A DNA stretch of 64,000 bases from Brachyspira innocens ATCC 29796. Its GTDB lineage: Bacteria > Spirochaetota > Brachyspiria > Brachyspirales > Brachyspiraceae. The notes beneath the pieces were generated by a model. It did not search any database. It was given only the letters and a program-made list of their open reading frames with translations, and was not told the DNA's origin. The stretch lies in the NCBI RefSeq assembly GCF_000384655.1, contig NZ_ARQI01000124.1:23694-87693 (forward strand), read 5' to 3'. The translations under genes were made by a program, and so were the position numbers. This document shows positions 8,668 through 17,278 of the stretch, piece by piece. Within the stretch, counting starts at the first letter, position 1. Each line of letters starts with the position of its first letter.

Positions 8668-8695
8668 AATATAACAATTTTTTTATTATTGTCAA
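8668..8695 (-). promoter_or_regulatory. Promoter of the grdE leader/operon
   Basis: TTGACA (8695-8690), a 16-base spacer, and TATATT (8673-8668) preceded by TGT (extended -10) on the minus strand. The predicted start is near 8661, about 35 bases before the leader ORF. It gives grdEABCD a promoter separate from that of grdX-trxB. Confidence 0.75.
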
Positions 8696-8717
8696 CATTT
8701 TTTAATTATTTTTTTAT

Positions 8718-9677
8718 TTATTCAGTAAATTTTTCTTCTATATACTTGTTTGCTGAAATACCCGCTATTGCTCCGTCTGCTGCTGCAGTAATAACCTGTT
8801 TAAGCATTTTTGGTCTTAAATCTCCGCAAGCAAATACACCCTCAACATTTGTTTTCATTTCTTCATCTGTAAGGATATATCCGTCCTGCATAGCAACTTT
8901 ACCTTCAAACAATTTTGTCAAAGGAACATAGCCAACAAATATAAATACTCCAAATGTTCCGTCTTCTTCATCTGCCTTATATTCATATTTCTCGCCTGTT
9001 TCATTGTTCAAGAATATAGCAGATTCAACTATTCCGTCACCTTTAAGTTCCAAAAGTTCTGTTCTGAATTTTATTTCAATTTTTGGATTTGCTTTAGCTT
9101 TTTCTTCGATAGAATTAGCACAGCGTACATAATCTTTTCTTACTATAAGTGTTACTTTTCTAGCAAATTTAGATAAATACATAGCTTCTTCTACAGCTGT
9201 ATCGCCTCCTCCAACGCAGAAAACTTCCATACCTTCAAAGAAATTAGCATCACAAGTAGCACAGTAAGAAACTCCTTTACCTGTGTATTCCAATTCACCT
9301 TTACAGCCTAATTTTCTAGGCTGAGCACCTGTAGCTATTATAACTACTTTTGATTGATAAACAGTTCCATCAGATAGAGTTACTTCTTTAATCTTTCCAT
9401 CAAGTTTAACATCTGCAACTTCTTTATGTTCTATCTCAGCACCAAATTTTTTAGCCTGTTCTATCATTTTATTAATAAGATGTTTAGGGTGTCTTCCCTC
9501 TTCTGACTCTTCATAAAAACCAGGGTAATTAGCTATTTCATCAGTTATGCTAATCTGACCTCCGAAACTTCCTTTTTCAAAAAGAACTGTTTTTAATCTG
9601 GCTCTAGCAGAATATATACCAGCGGCCAAACCAGAAGGACCGCCGCCTATTATAATACAATCATATAAATTACTCAT
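8718..9677 (-). CDS. trxB: Thioredoxin reductase
   Basis: FAD-dependent thioredoxin-disulfide reductase, 319 residues. It has the N-terminal FAD motif GGGPSGLAAGIYSAR, the redox-active pair C139-A-T-C142, the NAD(P)-binding VGGGDTAVEEA and the C-terminal FACGDLRPK motif. It supplies reducing power through thioredoxin to glycine reductase protein A, in line with its place between grdX and grdE. AAGGAG precedes the ATG, 23 bases after the grdX stop. No thioredoxin gene follows it in this window, unlike many clostridial grd operons. Confidence 0.95.
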   Translation of the reverse strand: MSNLYDCIIIGGGPSGLAAGIYSARARLKTVLFEKGSFGGQISITDEIANYPGFYEESEEGRHPKHLINKMIEQAKKFGAEIEHKEVADVKLDGKIKEVTLSDGTVYQSKVVIIATGAQPRKLGCKGELEYTGKGVSYCATCDANFFEGMEVFCVGGGDTAVEEAMYLSKFARKVTLIVRKDYVRCANSIEEKAKANPKIEIKFRTELLELKGDGIVESAIFLNNETGEKYEYKADEEDGTFGVFIFVGYVPLTKLFEGKVAMQDGYILTDEEMKTNVEGVFACGDLRPKMLKQVITAAADGAIAGISANKYIEEKFTE

Positions 9678-9700
9678 ATATAATCTCCTTAAAATTCGTA

Positions 9701-10096
9701 CTATAAAATACTTTCTATAGCTCCCGAAACAAGTTTGTAATCTATTAACTTAAAATCCTCATCTATGGTTTCAGTAAGTTTTCTTCTAGGCTTATCCAAA
9801 AAATTCATAGTTAATGCTATAGAATTTTCTATCAATTCTAATGACTCCAAATCAAGTTCGCCGTTATTATTAGAAAGTGCTATACTTTTATACGGAGTCT
9901 CATAAGGCTTTATACTGCTCACTATTGGGTGAGTTAAAAGCTTATAGCATAAATGTATATAATCTCTAGCCTTATAAAGTATACCCATAAAATCCAAATC
10001 TGGCAAATAGATTATCTGTATATTATTACTATTTACCTCATTAAATTTAGGATTATTTGTTATCAAAATATTTTTTTTATTGATATTCACGTCCAT
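9701..10096 (-). CDS. grdX: GrdX family protein
   Basis: A 131-residue protein matching the GrdX family that precedes trxB in glycine reductase operons; its biochemical role is not established. Recognisable features are the N-terminal ILITNNPKF and the central LLTHPIVSSIKPYETPYKS. No Shine-Dalgarno sequence is visible before the ATG, and the best promoter puts the transcription start only about 5 bases upstream, so the message may be nearly leaderless. It is co-transcribed with trxB (23-base gap). Confidence 0.8.
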   Translation of the reverse strand: MDVNINKKNILITNNPKFNEVNSNNIQIIYLPDLDFMGILYKARDYIHLCYKLLTHPIVSSIKPYETPYKSIALSNNNGELDLESLELIENSIALTMNFLDKPRRKLTETIDEDFKLIDYKLVSGAIESIL

Positions 10097-10107
10097 ATTA
10101 CATGCGT

Positions 10108-10135
10108 ATGTTATATTATTTTAAATATTTGTCAA
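10108..10135 (-). promoter_or_regulatory. Promoter of grdX-trxB
   Basis: TTGACA (10135-10130), a 16-base spacer, and TAACAT (10113-10108) on the minus strand. The -35 is perfect and the -10 imperfect. The predicted start is around 10100, against an ATG at 10096. Confidence 0.55.
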
Positions 10136-10207
10136 GATATTATTTAAACAATATTTAATTTTATTTAAAAAATATTAAAATAAAACAACATATTACTATA
10201 TATAATA

Positions 10208-10259
10208 TTACGGTACATAACTGTTTTTAAACACTTAAAAACAATATTATATACCGTAA
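10208..10259 (-). terminator. Hairpin after the frameshifted permease
   Basis: TTACGGTA (10208-10215) pairs with TACCGTAA (10252-10259), with an inner TGTTTTTAA/TTAAAAACA stem. It follows the permease stop on the minus strand, but there is no good U-run after it, so it could also be a regulatory palindrome upstream of grdX. Confidence 0.45.
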
Positions 10260-10271
10260 ATAGTACATTTT

Positions 10272-11557
10272 TTATGATTTTTTATTTGACATTTTCATTA
10301 TAAAATATACTATAGCTCCTATAACCAAACCACCCAAACCAAATATTATTTTTTTCAAGTCTGACTGTGATAATAGCCACAAACTAACAACTGTAGCAAC
10401 TATTGGAATAACTGGTCCAAAAGGAAGCACAAAACCTCTTTCCATATTAGGTGCTTTTTTTCTCATTACTGGAACTGCCAAACATGTTGGTATATATTGA
10501 GCAAAACGTGATACTACCTTATAGCTGCTAATGTAGTAAAACTTCCTGTTAATGTTACTAAAGCTGTCAATACTACTGATATTATTACTGCTACATAAGG
10601 AACATCTTTTGAGTTTCTTTTTGAAATTATACTTGGAAGCTGATGTTCATCTGACATAGCAACGCCAGCACGAGGAGTTAAAAATGAAGAAGCTATATTT
10701 ATACCGCCTATAGATATTAAAGTACCTGCTGTTACCATAGCACCAGCCCATTTTCCTAAAAACTTTTCTGCTGCTGTTGCAACTGGAGTGCTTGTTGTAG
10801 CAAGAGAAGCTCCCAATATACCTATACTATTTACCTGTATAAGTATATATATTATAGCCACCAATATTAAAACTATACATATAGCTAATGGTACATTCTT
10901 TTTGGCATTATCCATATCTCCTGCCGCAACACCTATTGATTCAAAGCCTGTAAAAGCATAAAATATAAGTAGTGCCGCACTTCCAAAAGTACCTTTTAAT
11001 ACCACTTCTCCGCTTTCAGAAACTGGATTAACAAAGTTTTCGCCTTTTATAAAGAAAATACCTATAGTAACAAACAATATTAAAGGTATTAATTTACCAG
11101 TAGTTACTATATTGTTCATTATTTTTGATATTTTTACACCCATTATATTCATTATACCAAGAAGTACAAGTATACTTATAGCTATAATTTTTTGAACTAC
11201 TGGATTTTGTGCAGGAGTCCAAACAGCACCTAAAGCAGTAGGGAACCCCATAGCCATAGCTGCCCAAGCAATAATCATTATAGCCCATTTCATTATACCA
11301 ACTTCAAAACCTACAAAATCTCCAAATGCATCTTTGGCATAAACGTAAGGACCTCCATTGCTTTTATACATTCCACCCATTTCAGCAAAACATAATGCTA
11401 TACTGATAACCAAAAAAGCATCAAAAACTATTACACCTATACTAGTTACTCCAACTTCAGCATATGCCTGATTTGGAAGCAAAAATATACCAGTACCTAC
11501 TATTGCATTTATACCTAATAATACTATACTAAACAATCCTAATTTATTTGATGACAT
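10272..11557 (-). pseudogene. APC family amino acid permease, frameshifted
   Basis: Inner-membrane amino acid/polyamine permease of the APC superfamily with about 12 segments, opening with GLFSIVLLGINAIVGTGIFLLP. The first frame ends at TAG after TGSFTTLAAIR. The missing C-terminus continues in the -1 frame (VVSRFAQYIPTCLAVPVMRKK) around 10515-10521 and runs to 10272. The whole span is 1286 bases, one short of a multiple of three, which fits a single-base deletion. The stop is TAG, so this is not selenocysteine, and no slippery heptamer is seen. It may be a true pseudogene or a sequencing error. It follows the C26 hydrolase by 21 bases. Confidence 0.8.
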
Positions 11558-11578
11558 ATAAAAACTCCTTATTTAACA

Positions 11579-12307
11579 CTATTTCTTGGCCTTTGAAACC
11601 AATTTTTTAAAAATATCTAAAGCAAAATCATGATGGGCATGCATCATCTCTGGATGAAACTGCACCCCAAGCACAAATTTACCGTCTTCCATATATTCTA
11701 TGCTTTCAACTATACCATCTTTGGAATATCCAGTAGCAATTAATCCTTTACCCAAATCTTTTATAGCCAAATGGTGAAAAGAATTAACCCTTACACTCTC
11801 ACCTACTATCTCTCTGATAATGCTTCCCTCTTTAGTTGTCATACTATGTGTAGCTTCATAAGGTTTGGCACTTTGAGAATGTTTGATATAGCAATTATCT
11901 ATAAGCGATAAATCCTGATACAAACTTCCTCCAAAAGCAACATTAATAATCTGACAGCCCCTACATATACCGAGTATAGGTTTATTCATTTCTAAAGCAT
12001 ATTTAACTATCTTTAATTCATGATTATCTCTTCTTGGAAATATTCTACCTAATTTGGAATGAATTTCTTCGCCCCAATAAATAGGATCAACATCATACCC
12101 ACCCGATAACAAAACCCCATCAACATGCGACACTTGCTCCTTTATATCCTCATCATTGTCTATCATAGGTACAATATAAGGAATTCCGCCTGCTTTAGAC
12201 ACCGAAAGAACATAGTCATCATTAACATAAGCTCTCTCATATCCAGAAAATACCCCATCATTATCATTACTTAAAATACTTCCGCTTATTCCTATTATAG
12301 GTTTCAT
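11579..12307 (-). CDS. Gamma-glutamyl-gamma-aminobutyrate hydrolase-like class I glutamine amidotransferase (peptidase C26)
   Basis: A 242-residue stand-alone glutamine amidotransferase-fold hydrolase of the PuuD/peptidase C26 type. The nucleophile lies in PILGICRGCQIINVAFGG and the His-Glu of the triad in VLGVQFHPEMM. Such enzymes cleave gamma-glutamyl amides. It is co-directional with and 21 bases upstream of an APC permease, so import and hydrolysis of a gamma-glutamyl or amino compound is a reasonable guess. TTGGAG precedes the ATG. The exact substrate cannot be assigned. Confidence 0.85.
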   Translation of the reverse strand: MKPIIGISGSILSNDNDGVFSGYERAYVNDDYVLSVSKAGGIPYIVPMIDNDEDIKEQVSHVDGVLLSGGYDVDPIYWGEEIHSKLGRIFPRRDNHELKIVKYALEMNKPILGICRGCQIINVAFGGSLYQDLSLIDNCYIKHSQSAKPYEATHSMTTKEGSIIREIVGESVRVNSFHHLAIKDLGKGLIATGYSKDGIVESIEYMEDGKFVLGVQFHPEMMHAHHDFALDIFKKLVSKAKK

Positions 12308-13444
12308 ATTAACTCCAATATTTTTATATATAGTTTAATTATAATAAATATATTATTCATATTCAAGCAATAATAACATAAATAATACTTTTTTATTTAT
12401 TTTTTATAATTTTATAATATTTTATAGGTAAAATATATTTACTTATAAAACATTATAAAGTATTACTTTTAATGATATTACTACAAATAAACAATTATAA
12501 TATACCAAAAAATAAATTACATATCACAAAATATTATTAAATATAATTTTACTTAATATCCTTTTTATATTTCTTCTATTTTTTACATGTTTTTACATAT
12601 ATTCATAATATATAAATATATAATAGAAGAAATAAATCTATTTTTTAATTTCAATAAATATTATTTATAGTAAAAATATCAGCTTATATTTTATCTTTAT
12701 TTGTTAACAAGAATTATATTTAATTATATTTATTAATACTTTTTACGATTTTTTATATACTCTAAAAATACTGCCTCTCATATATAACAATAATAATAAA
12801 TAGGAAATACCCCCTATAATAAAGATATGGTAGTTAATATTATTATGATAGTTAATATAAAGTAAGGTATGGTATTAACAAAAACTGCTATTATAAAAGA
12901 GATATATTAAATTTTCATTATTTATATAAAATATAAAATTAATAATATACTTAAATAATTTTTTTAATAATTATTTTTGATGCACTTTTTACAGCATTCG
13001 CTCTGCGGGCTTATCCAAAATAAGAGGTGTGTATCATAAGAATGGTAACTCTGTAACTCTGTAACTTCAAATCCATGCAAATATTCAAAACAAATTTATT
13101 TTTGACAAAATATATTTGTTTAGGTATATACCAATATATTTGAAACATATAATGGTGCTGTTTAAGAATTATTTTAACAATATTTAAGCAGTTTATAAAG
13201 ATAAAGAACAATAAAAACCTCAAAAATTATTTATTAAAATAATATAATTATAAAAATTGTATGTAGGCAGGTTTTAAAATAAGTTTAATATTAATAAAAA
13301 ACATAAAAAAACATGTATTATTTATATACAGTAATAGATTTTTACATATATAAATTTTATACAATCATATTTATTTTGATACAAAATTGAATATATAAAA
13401 ATAAAATAAACAGTATAAAAATAATACATAGTACAGTATTTATT

Positions 13445-13460
13445 TGGCACATTTTTTGCA
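13445..13460 (+). promoter_or_regulatory. Sigma-54-like -24/-12 element upstream of clpB
   Basis: TGGCAC-N5-TTGCA, with GG and GC 12 bases apart as in the sigma-54 consensus. An overlapping sigma-70 reading (TTGGCA, 15-base spacer, TATAAG at 13465-13470) is also possible. Whether this organism encodes RpoN cannot be seen from the window. No CIRCE element was found. Confidence 0.4.
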
Positions 13461-13529
13461 TACATATAAGCATAGCAGTTAAATGCTAAAAACAAATTAT
13501 TTAATTAAAACTTAAATAATTAATTTATA

Positions 13530-13560
13530 AAGGAGTAAGGCGGTATTAAAAAAGCCGTCT
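13530..13560 (+). promoter_or_regulatory. Distant ribosome site and hairpin in the clpB leader
   Basis: AAGGAG (13530-13535) is 37 bases before the clpB ATG, too far for normal use. Between them AGGCGG/CCGTCT (13538-13543 with 13555-13560) forms a 6-bp stem. An in-frame TAG at 13567-13569 rules out a start closer to the ribosome site. Folding would bring the site to about 14 bases from the ATG, so structure may control ClpB translation. Confidence 0.45.
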
Positions 13561-13572
13561 ATTAATTAGAAT

Positions 13573-16152
13573 ATGGATTATAATAAATATACAATAAAAG
13601 CCCAAGAAGCTATAAATGAAGCTGCAAATATAGCTAACGGTGAAGATCATAATGAAATAAAAAGCGAACATTTACTTCTAGCATTATTAAAACAAGAGGA
13701 CGGACTTATTCAGCCTTTAGTAGAAAGAATAGGTGTTCCTATAAATACATTAATAGATAAAACTCAGAGATTAGTTGATGAAAATGTAAAAGTAACTGGT
13801 GAAAATGTACAGCTGCATTTATCATCTAATGCTGGTAAAATCTTAGCAAAAGCAGAAAAAGAAGCCAATGCTTTAAAAGATCAGTATGTATCTACAGAGC
13901 ATATATTTTTAGCACTTGTTGAAGCTGACAATAAAGCAGGAGACATGCTAAGAAAAAGCGGAATATCTAAAAAAGAAGTTTTGAGTGCATTAAAAGTATT
14001 AAGAAACGGTCAAAGAGTTAATAGCCAAGACCCAGAAGCAAAAATGCAGGCACTAGATAAATACTGCCGCGATTTAACAGAATTAGCCAAAGAAGGAAAA
14101 ATAGACCCTGTTATAGGACGTGATGAAGAGATAAGGCGTGTTATGCAGGTATTATCAAGAAGAACAAAAAATAATCCAGTACTTATAGGTGAGCCTGGTG
14201 TTGGTAAGACAGCTATTGTTGAAGGACTTGCTAGAAGAATAGTTTCTCAAGATGTTCCTGAAGGACTTAAAAATAAAAGATTATTAGCTTTGGATTTGGG
14301 TGCTTTAGTAGCTGGTGCTAAATTCAGAGGAGAGTTTGAAGAGAGATTAAAAGCTGTTATTACTGAAATAGAAAAATCAGAAGGTAACATAATATTGTTT
14401 ATAGATGAGCTTCATACTTTAGTAGGCGCAGGTGCCACTGAAGGAGCAATGGACGCTTCTAATTTATTAAAACCTGCATTAGCAAGAGGCGAATTAAGAG
14501 CAATAGGTGCTACTACTTTAGATGAATACAGAAAATATATAGAAAAAGATAAAGCACTTGAAAGAAGATTCCAGCAAGTTTATTGTAAAGAACCTAGCGT
14601 TGAAGATACTATTTCAATACTTAGAGGCTTAAAAGATAAATACGAAGTTCATCATGGTGTAAGAATAAAAGATGATGCATTAGTTGCTGCTGCTGTATTG
14701 TCAAACAGATACATAACTAACAGATACCTGCCAGACAAAGCTATTGACTTGGTAGATGAAGCTGCAAGCCAATTAAAAATAGAAATAGACAGTCAGCCTA
14801 CTGAACTCGATAAATTGGAAAGAAAAATATTACAGCTTAATATAGAAAAACAGGCTCTTTCAAAAGAAAATGATCCTGCTTCTAAAGAAAGATTACAAAA
14901 ACTTGAAAAAGAATTATCCGAGCTTTCTGAAGAGCGTAATGCTATGAAGCTTCAGTGGGATAATGAAAAAGGAAGAATTGAAGAAACTAGAAAATTAAAA
15001 GAAGAACTTGAAGAGCTTAATATAAAAGAAACTCAGTATACGAGAGAAGGAAATCTAGCAAAAGCTGCCGAAATAAAATACGGTAAAATTCCAGAACTTC
15101 AGAAAAAACTTGATGAGGCTTCTAAAGCAATGGAAGATGCTAAAAACTCAGATAAAAAAAGATTATTAAGAGAAGAGATTTCTGAAGATGATATAGCAAG
15201 AGTTATATCCGTATGGACTGGAATACCTGTAAGTAAAATGCTTGCTAGCGAAAAACAAAAATACTTACAGCTTGAAGAAGTATTACATAAGAGAGTTGTA
15301 GGACAAGATGAGGCTATAACTTCTGTTGCTGATGCTATTAGAAGAAATAGGGCTGGACTTTCTGATGAAAATAAACCTCTTGGAAGTTTCTTATTCATAG
15401 GACCTACTGGAGTTGGTAAAACTGAGCTTGCTAAAACTCTTGCGGATTTCTTGTTTAGTGATGAGAAAGCACTCACAAGAATAGATATGAGTGAGTATAT
15501 GGAGAAATTCTCTGTTACTAGACTTATAGGAGCTCCTCCGGGATATGTTGGTTATGATGAAGGCGGACAATTAACAGAGGCTGTAAGAAGAAGACCTTAT
15601 TCTGTTATACTTTTTGATGAGATAGAAAAAGCTCACCCTGATGTATTTAATGTACTTCTTCAGGTATTAGATGACGGAAGACTTACTGACGGACAAGGAA
15701 GAATAGTAGATTTTAAAAATACTATTATAATAATGACTAGTAATTTAGGTTCTGATTTAATTCTTGAAGCTAATGATATAAAAGACATAAAAGAAAAAAT
15801 TCAGGAACTACTTAAAATGTCATTTAGACCAGAGTTCTTAAACAGAATAGATGAGATAATAACATTTACTAGACTTGACAAAAAATACATTGCTGAGATA
15901 GTAAGAAATCAAATAGCAAGAGTTGCAAACAGACTTAAAGACAGAAGAATAACTTTAGATGTAAGCGATGAAGCTATAGATTATATTGCTGATATTGGTT
16001 ATGATCCTCAATTTGGAGCAAGACCATTGAAAAGAGCTATACAAAACTATATAGAAAATCCTCTAGCTAAAGAAATGCTTGCAGGCAAATATTTAGAAGG
16101 AGATACTATAAAAGTTGTAAAATCAGGCGATAGTTTAGTATTTGAAAAATAA
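13573..16152 (+). CDS. clpB: ATP-dependent disaggregase ClpB
   Basis: Hsp100 disaggregase of 859 residues that works with DnaK to extract proteins from aggregates in the cytoplasm. In order: a double Clp-N repeat (about 1-145), NBD1 with Walker [10 protein letters not shown] and Walker [13 protein letters not shown], the coiled-coil middle domain (about 400-525), NBD2 with Walker [10 protein letters not shown], and the ClpB C-terminal domain with [19 protein letters not shown]. The length and the middle domain separate it from ClpA and ClpC. The ATG at 13573 is fixed by an upstream stop. It is a single-gene unit ending at a strong hairpin. Confidence 0.97.
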   Translation: MDYNKYTIKAQEAINEAANIANGEDHNEIKSEHLLLALLKQEDGLIQPLVERIGVPINTLIDKTQRLVDENVKVTGENVQLHLSSNAGKILAKAEKEANALKDQYVSTEHIFLALVEADNKAGDMLRKSGISKKEVLSALKVLRNGQRVNSQDPEAKMQALDKYCRDLTELAKEGKIDPVIGRDEEIRRVMQVLSRRTKNNPVLIGEPGVGKTAIVEGLARRIVSQDVPEGLKNKRLLALDLGALVAGAKFRGEFEERLKAVITEIEKSEGNIILFIDELHTLVGAGATEGAMDASNLLKPALARGELRAIGATTLDEYRKYIEKDKALERRFQQVYCKEPSVEDTISILRGLKDKYEVHHGVRIKDDALVAAAVLSNRYITNRYLPDKAIDLVDEAASQLKIEIDSQPTELDKLERKILQLNIEKQALSKENDPASKERLQKLEKELSELSEERNAMKLQWDNEKGRIEETRKLKEELEELNIKETQYTREGNLAKAAEIKYGKIPELQKKLDEASKAMEDAKNSDKKRLLREEISEDDIARVISVWTGIPVSKMLASEKQKYLQLEEVLHKRVVGQDEAITSVADAIRRNRAGLSDENKPLGSFLFIGPTGVGKTELAKTLADFLFSDEKALTRIDMSEYMEKFSVTRLIGAPPGYVGYDEGGQLTEAVRRRPYSVILFDEIEKAHPDVFNVLLQVLDDGRLTDGQGRIVDFKNTIIIMTSNLGSDLILEANDIKDIKEKIQELLKMSFRPEFLNRIDEIITFTRLDKKYIAEIVRNQIARVANRLKDRRITLDVSDEAIDYIADIGYDPQFGARPLKRAIQNYIENPLAKEMLAGKYLEGDTIKVVKSGDSLVFEK

Positions 16153-16175
16153 CTTTTAATTATTTAATTTAATAA

Positions 16176-16205
16176 AAGGCTTACTAATAATAATTAGTAA
16201 GCCTT
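16176..16205. terminator. Bidirectional terminator between clpB and the ROK kinase
   Basis: A perfect 13-bp stem, AAGGCTTACTAAT (16176-16188) with ATTAGTAAGCCTT (16193-16205), and a 4-base loop. It lies between convergent genes with A/T tracts on both sides. Confidence 0.85.
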
Positions 16206-16248
16206 AATTTATTTTAAATATTTTTTATTAAATATTTTTACTCAAAAT

Positions 16249-17205
16249 TTAATTATTTCTAAAAAATAAAGCAGCACAGCCTAAAACACCCGCATCATTA
16301 CCCAAAGAAGCAGGTTTAATTTCAACATTATTAACCATCATTCTAAGTCCGTAATTTCTTACTCCTCTGTTAATATGCTCTATCATCATATCAAAATCCT
16401 TACAAAGCCCTCCGCCTATAAGAACTAAATCCAAATCAAGCATATTCAAAGCCTGTGCTATAGACATACCCAAATAATAAGAACACTCAGCAATAGTTTC
16501 TTTAGCAAGTTCATCGCCTTTTTTGGCAGCATCAAATAAAGCTTTCGCCTTACCTTTATCTAATTCTTCATAAGTAAGCGATGTAGGAATAACACCTTTA
16601 TGAATCTTTTGCTTAGCCATAGCAATAAAACCTGTAGCAGAAGCATAACGCTCTATACAGCCGCTTGAACCGCAGTTGCATTTATCACCATCTGGAACTA
16701 CAAATACATGTCCAATCTCTCCAGCTCCGCCCAAAGCACCTGTAAATAATTGTCCATTAAGTACAAATCCGCCTCCTACACCTGTACCAAGAGTAATAAA
16801 CATTACAGACTGATACGCTTTTTCTTTACCGCTTCCATATTTAGCCTCTCCTAAAGCAGCCATACTAGCGTCATTAGCTGTTTTTGTAGGTAAATTAAAT
16901 TTATCTCCTATGTCTGCAAACTTTAATCCTTTAAGACCAGGTATATTTTCTGCTCCTCCCATATGAAGAGTTTCTCTGTTCATAACACCTGGGCAATCTA
17001 TTCCTAAACCAACAGCTTTATAATCATTAGGAATATTACTTTTTAATTTTTCTACAAACTCAGAAATAACTTTTTTATGCTCTTCTGTAGTATGTTTTGG
17101 ATCAACGTCAAAATTATCTTTATATAAGATATTTCCGTTTTCTTCTATAACAGCACCTTTCATAGAAGTGCCGCCTATATCTATGGCTATAACTACATCT
17201 TTCAT
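16249..17205 (-). CDS. ROK family sugar kinase (glucokinase-like)
   Basis: A 318-residue ROK (repressor/ORF/kinase) enzyme without the N-terminal helix-turn-helix, hence a kinase. It has the ATP motif DIGGTSMKGAVI, catalytic ENIPGLKG...ANDASMAALGE, LGTGVGGGFVLNG and the ROK zinc motif CNCGSSGCIERYAS. It should phosphorylate glucose or an N-acyl hexosamine; the family also includes N-acetylmannosamine kinase, which would fit the nearby sialidase. AGGAG precedes the ATG. A KdgK-like kinase lies 73 bases upstream in the same direction. Confidence 0.88.
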   Translation of the reverse strand: MKDVVIAIDIGGTSMKGAVIEENGNILYKDNFDVDPKHTTEEHKKVISEFVEKLKSNIPNDYKAVGLGIDCPGVMNRETLHMGGAENIPGLKGLKFADIGDKFNLPTKTANDASMAALGEAKYGSGKEKAYQSVMFITLGTGVGGGFVLNGQLFTGALGGAGEIGHVFVVPDGDKCNCGSSGCIERYASATGFIAMAKQKIHKGVIPTSLTYEELDKGKAKALFDAAKKGDELAKETIAECSYYLGMSIAQALNMLDLDLVLIGGGLCKDFDMMIEHINRGVRNYGLRMMVNNVEIKPASLGNDAGVLGCAALFFRNN

Positions 17206-17278
17206 GTTTAATACTCCTAATTTATATTTATTATACTATTTTAGTACAATAATACGAATTGTCAACAATAAATTAAAA

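Larger units (their letters stand above)
12308..13572. other. 1.26-kb gene-free AT-rich region
   Basis: I see no convincing gene here. The only sizeable frame (70 codons, minus, 13011-13223) has no ribosome site and low-complexity content. A patch at 12983-13075 is richer in G+C than its surroundings, with CATTCGCTCTGCGGGC and a short tandem repeat of TAACTCTG near 13046-13065. It could be the remnant of a dispersed element. The right end carries the clpB promoter and leader. Confidence 0.6.

Noticed and set aside
8384..8717. A glycine riboswitch or T-box in the grdE leader.
   Set aside because: A glycine riboswitch was expected for a glycine operon, but none of the conserved core elements was found; nor was a T-box sequence. 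The UGA, SECIS-like hairpin and terminator explain the region better.
10510..10525. Programmed -1 frameshift in the APC permease.
   Set aside because: There is no slippery heptamer or strong downstream structure, and such shifts are not known for this family. A one-base deletion is simpler.
13011..13223. A 70-codon minus-strand frame in the large gap.
   Set aside because: No ribosome site, low-complexity hydrophobic content, no family resemblance and no neighbours in a unit.
13440..13572. CIRCE/HrcA operator upstream of clpB.
   Set aside because: No TTAGCACTC-N9-GAGTGCTAA-like inverted repeat is present.
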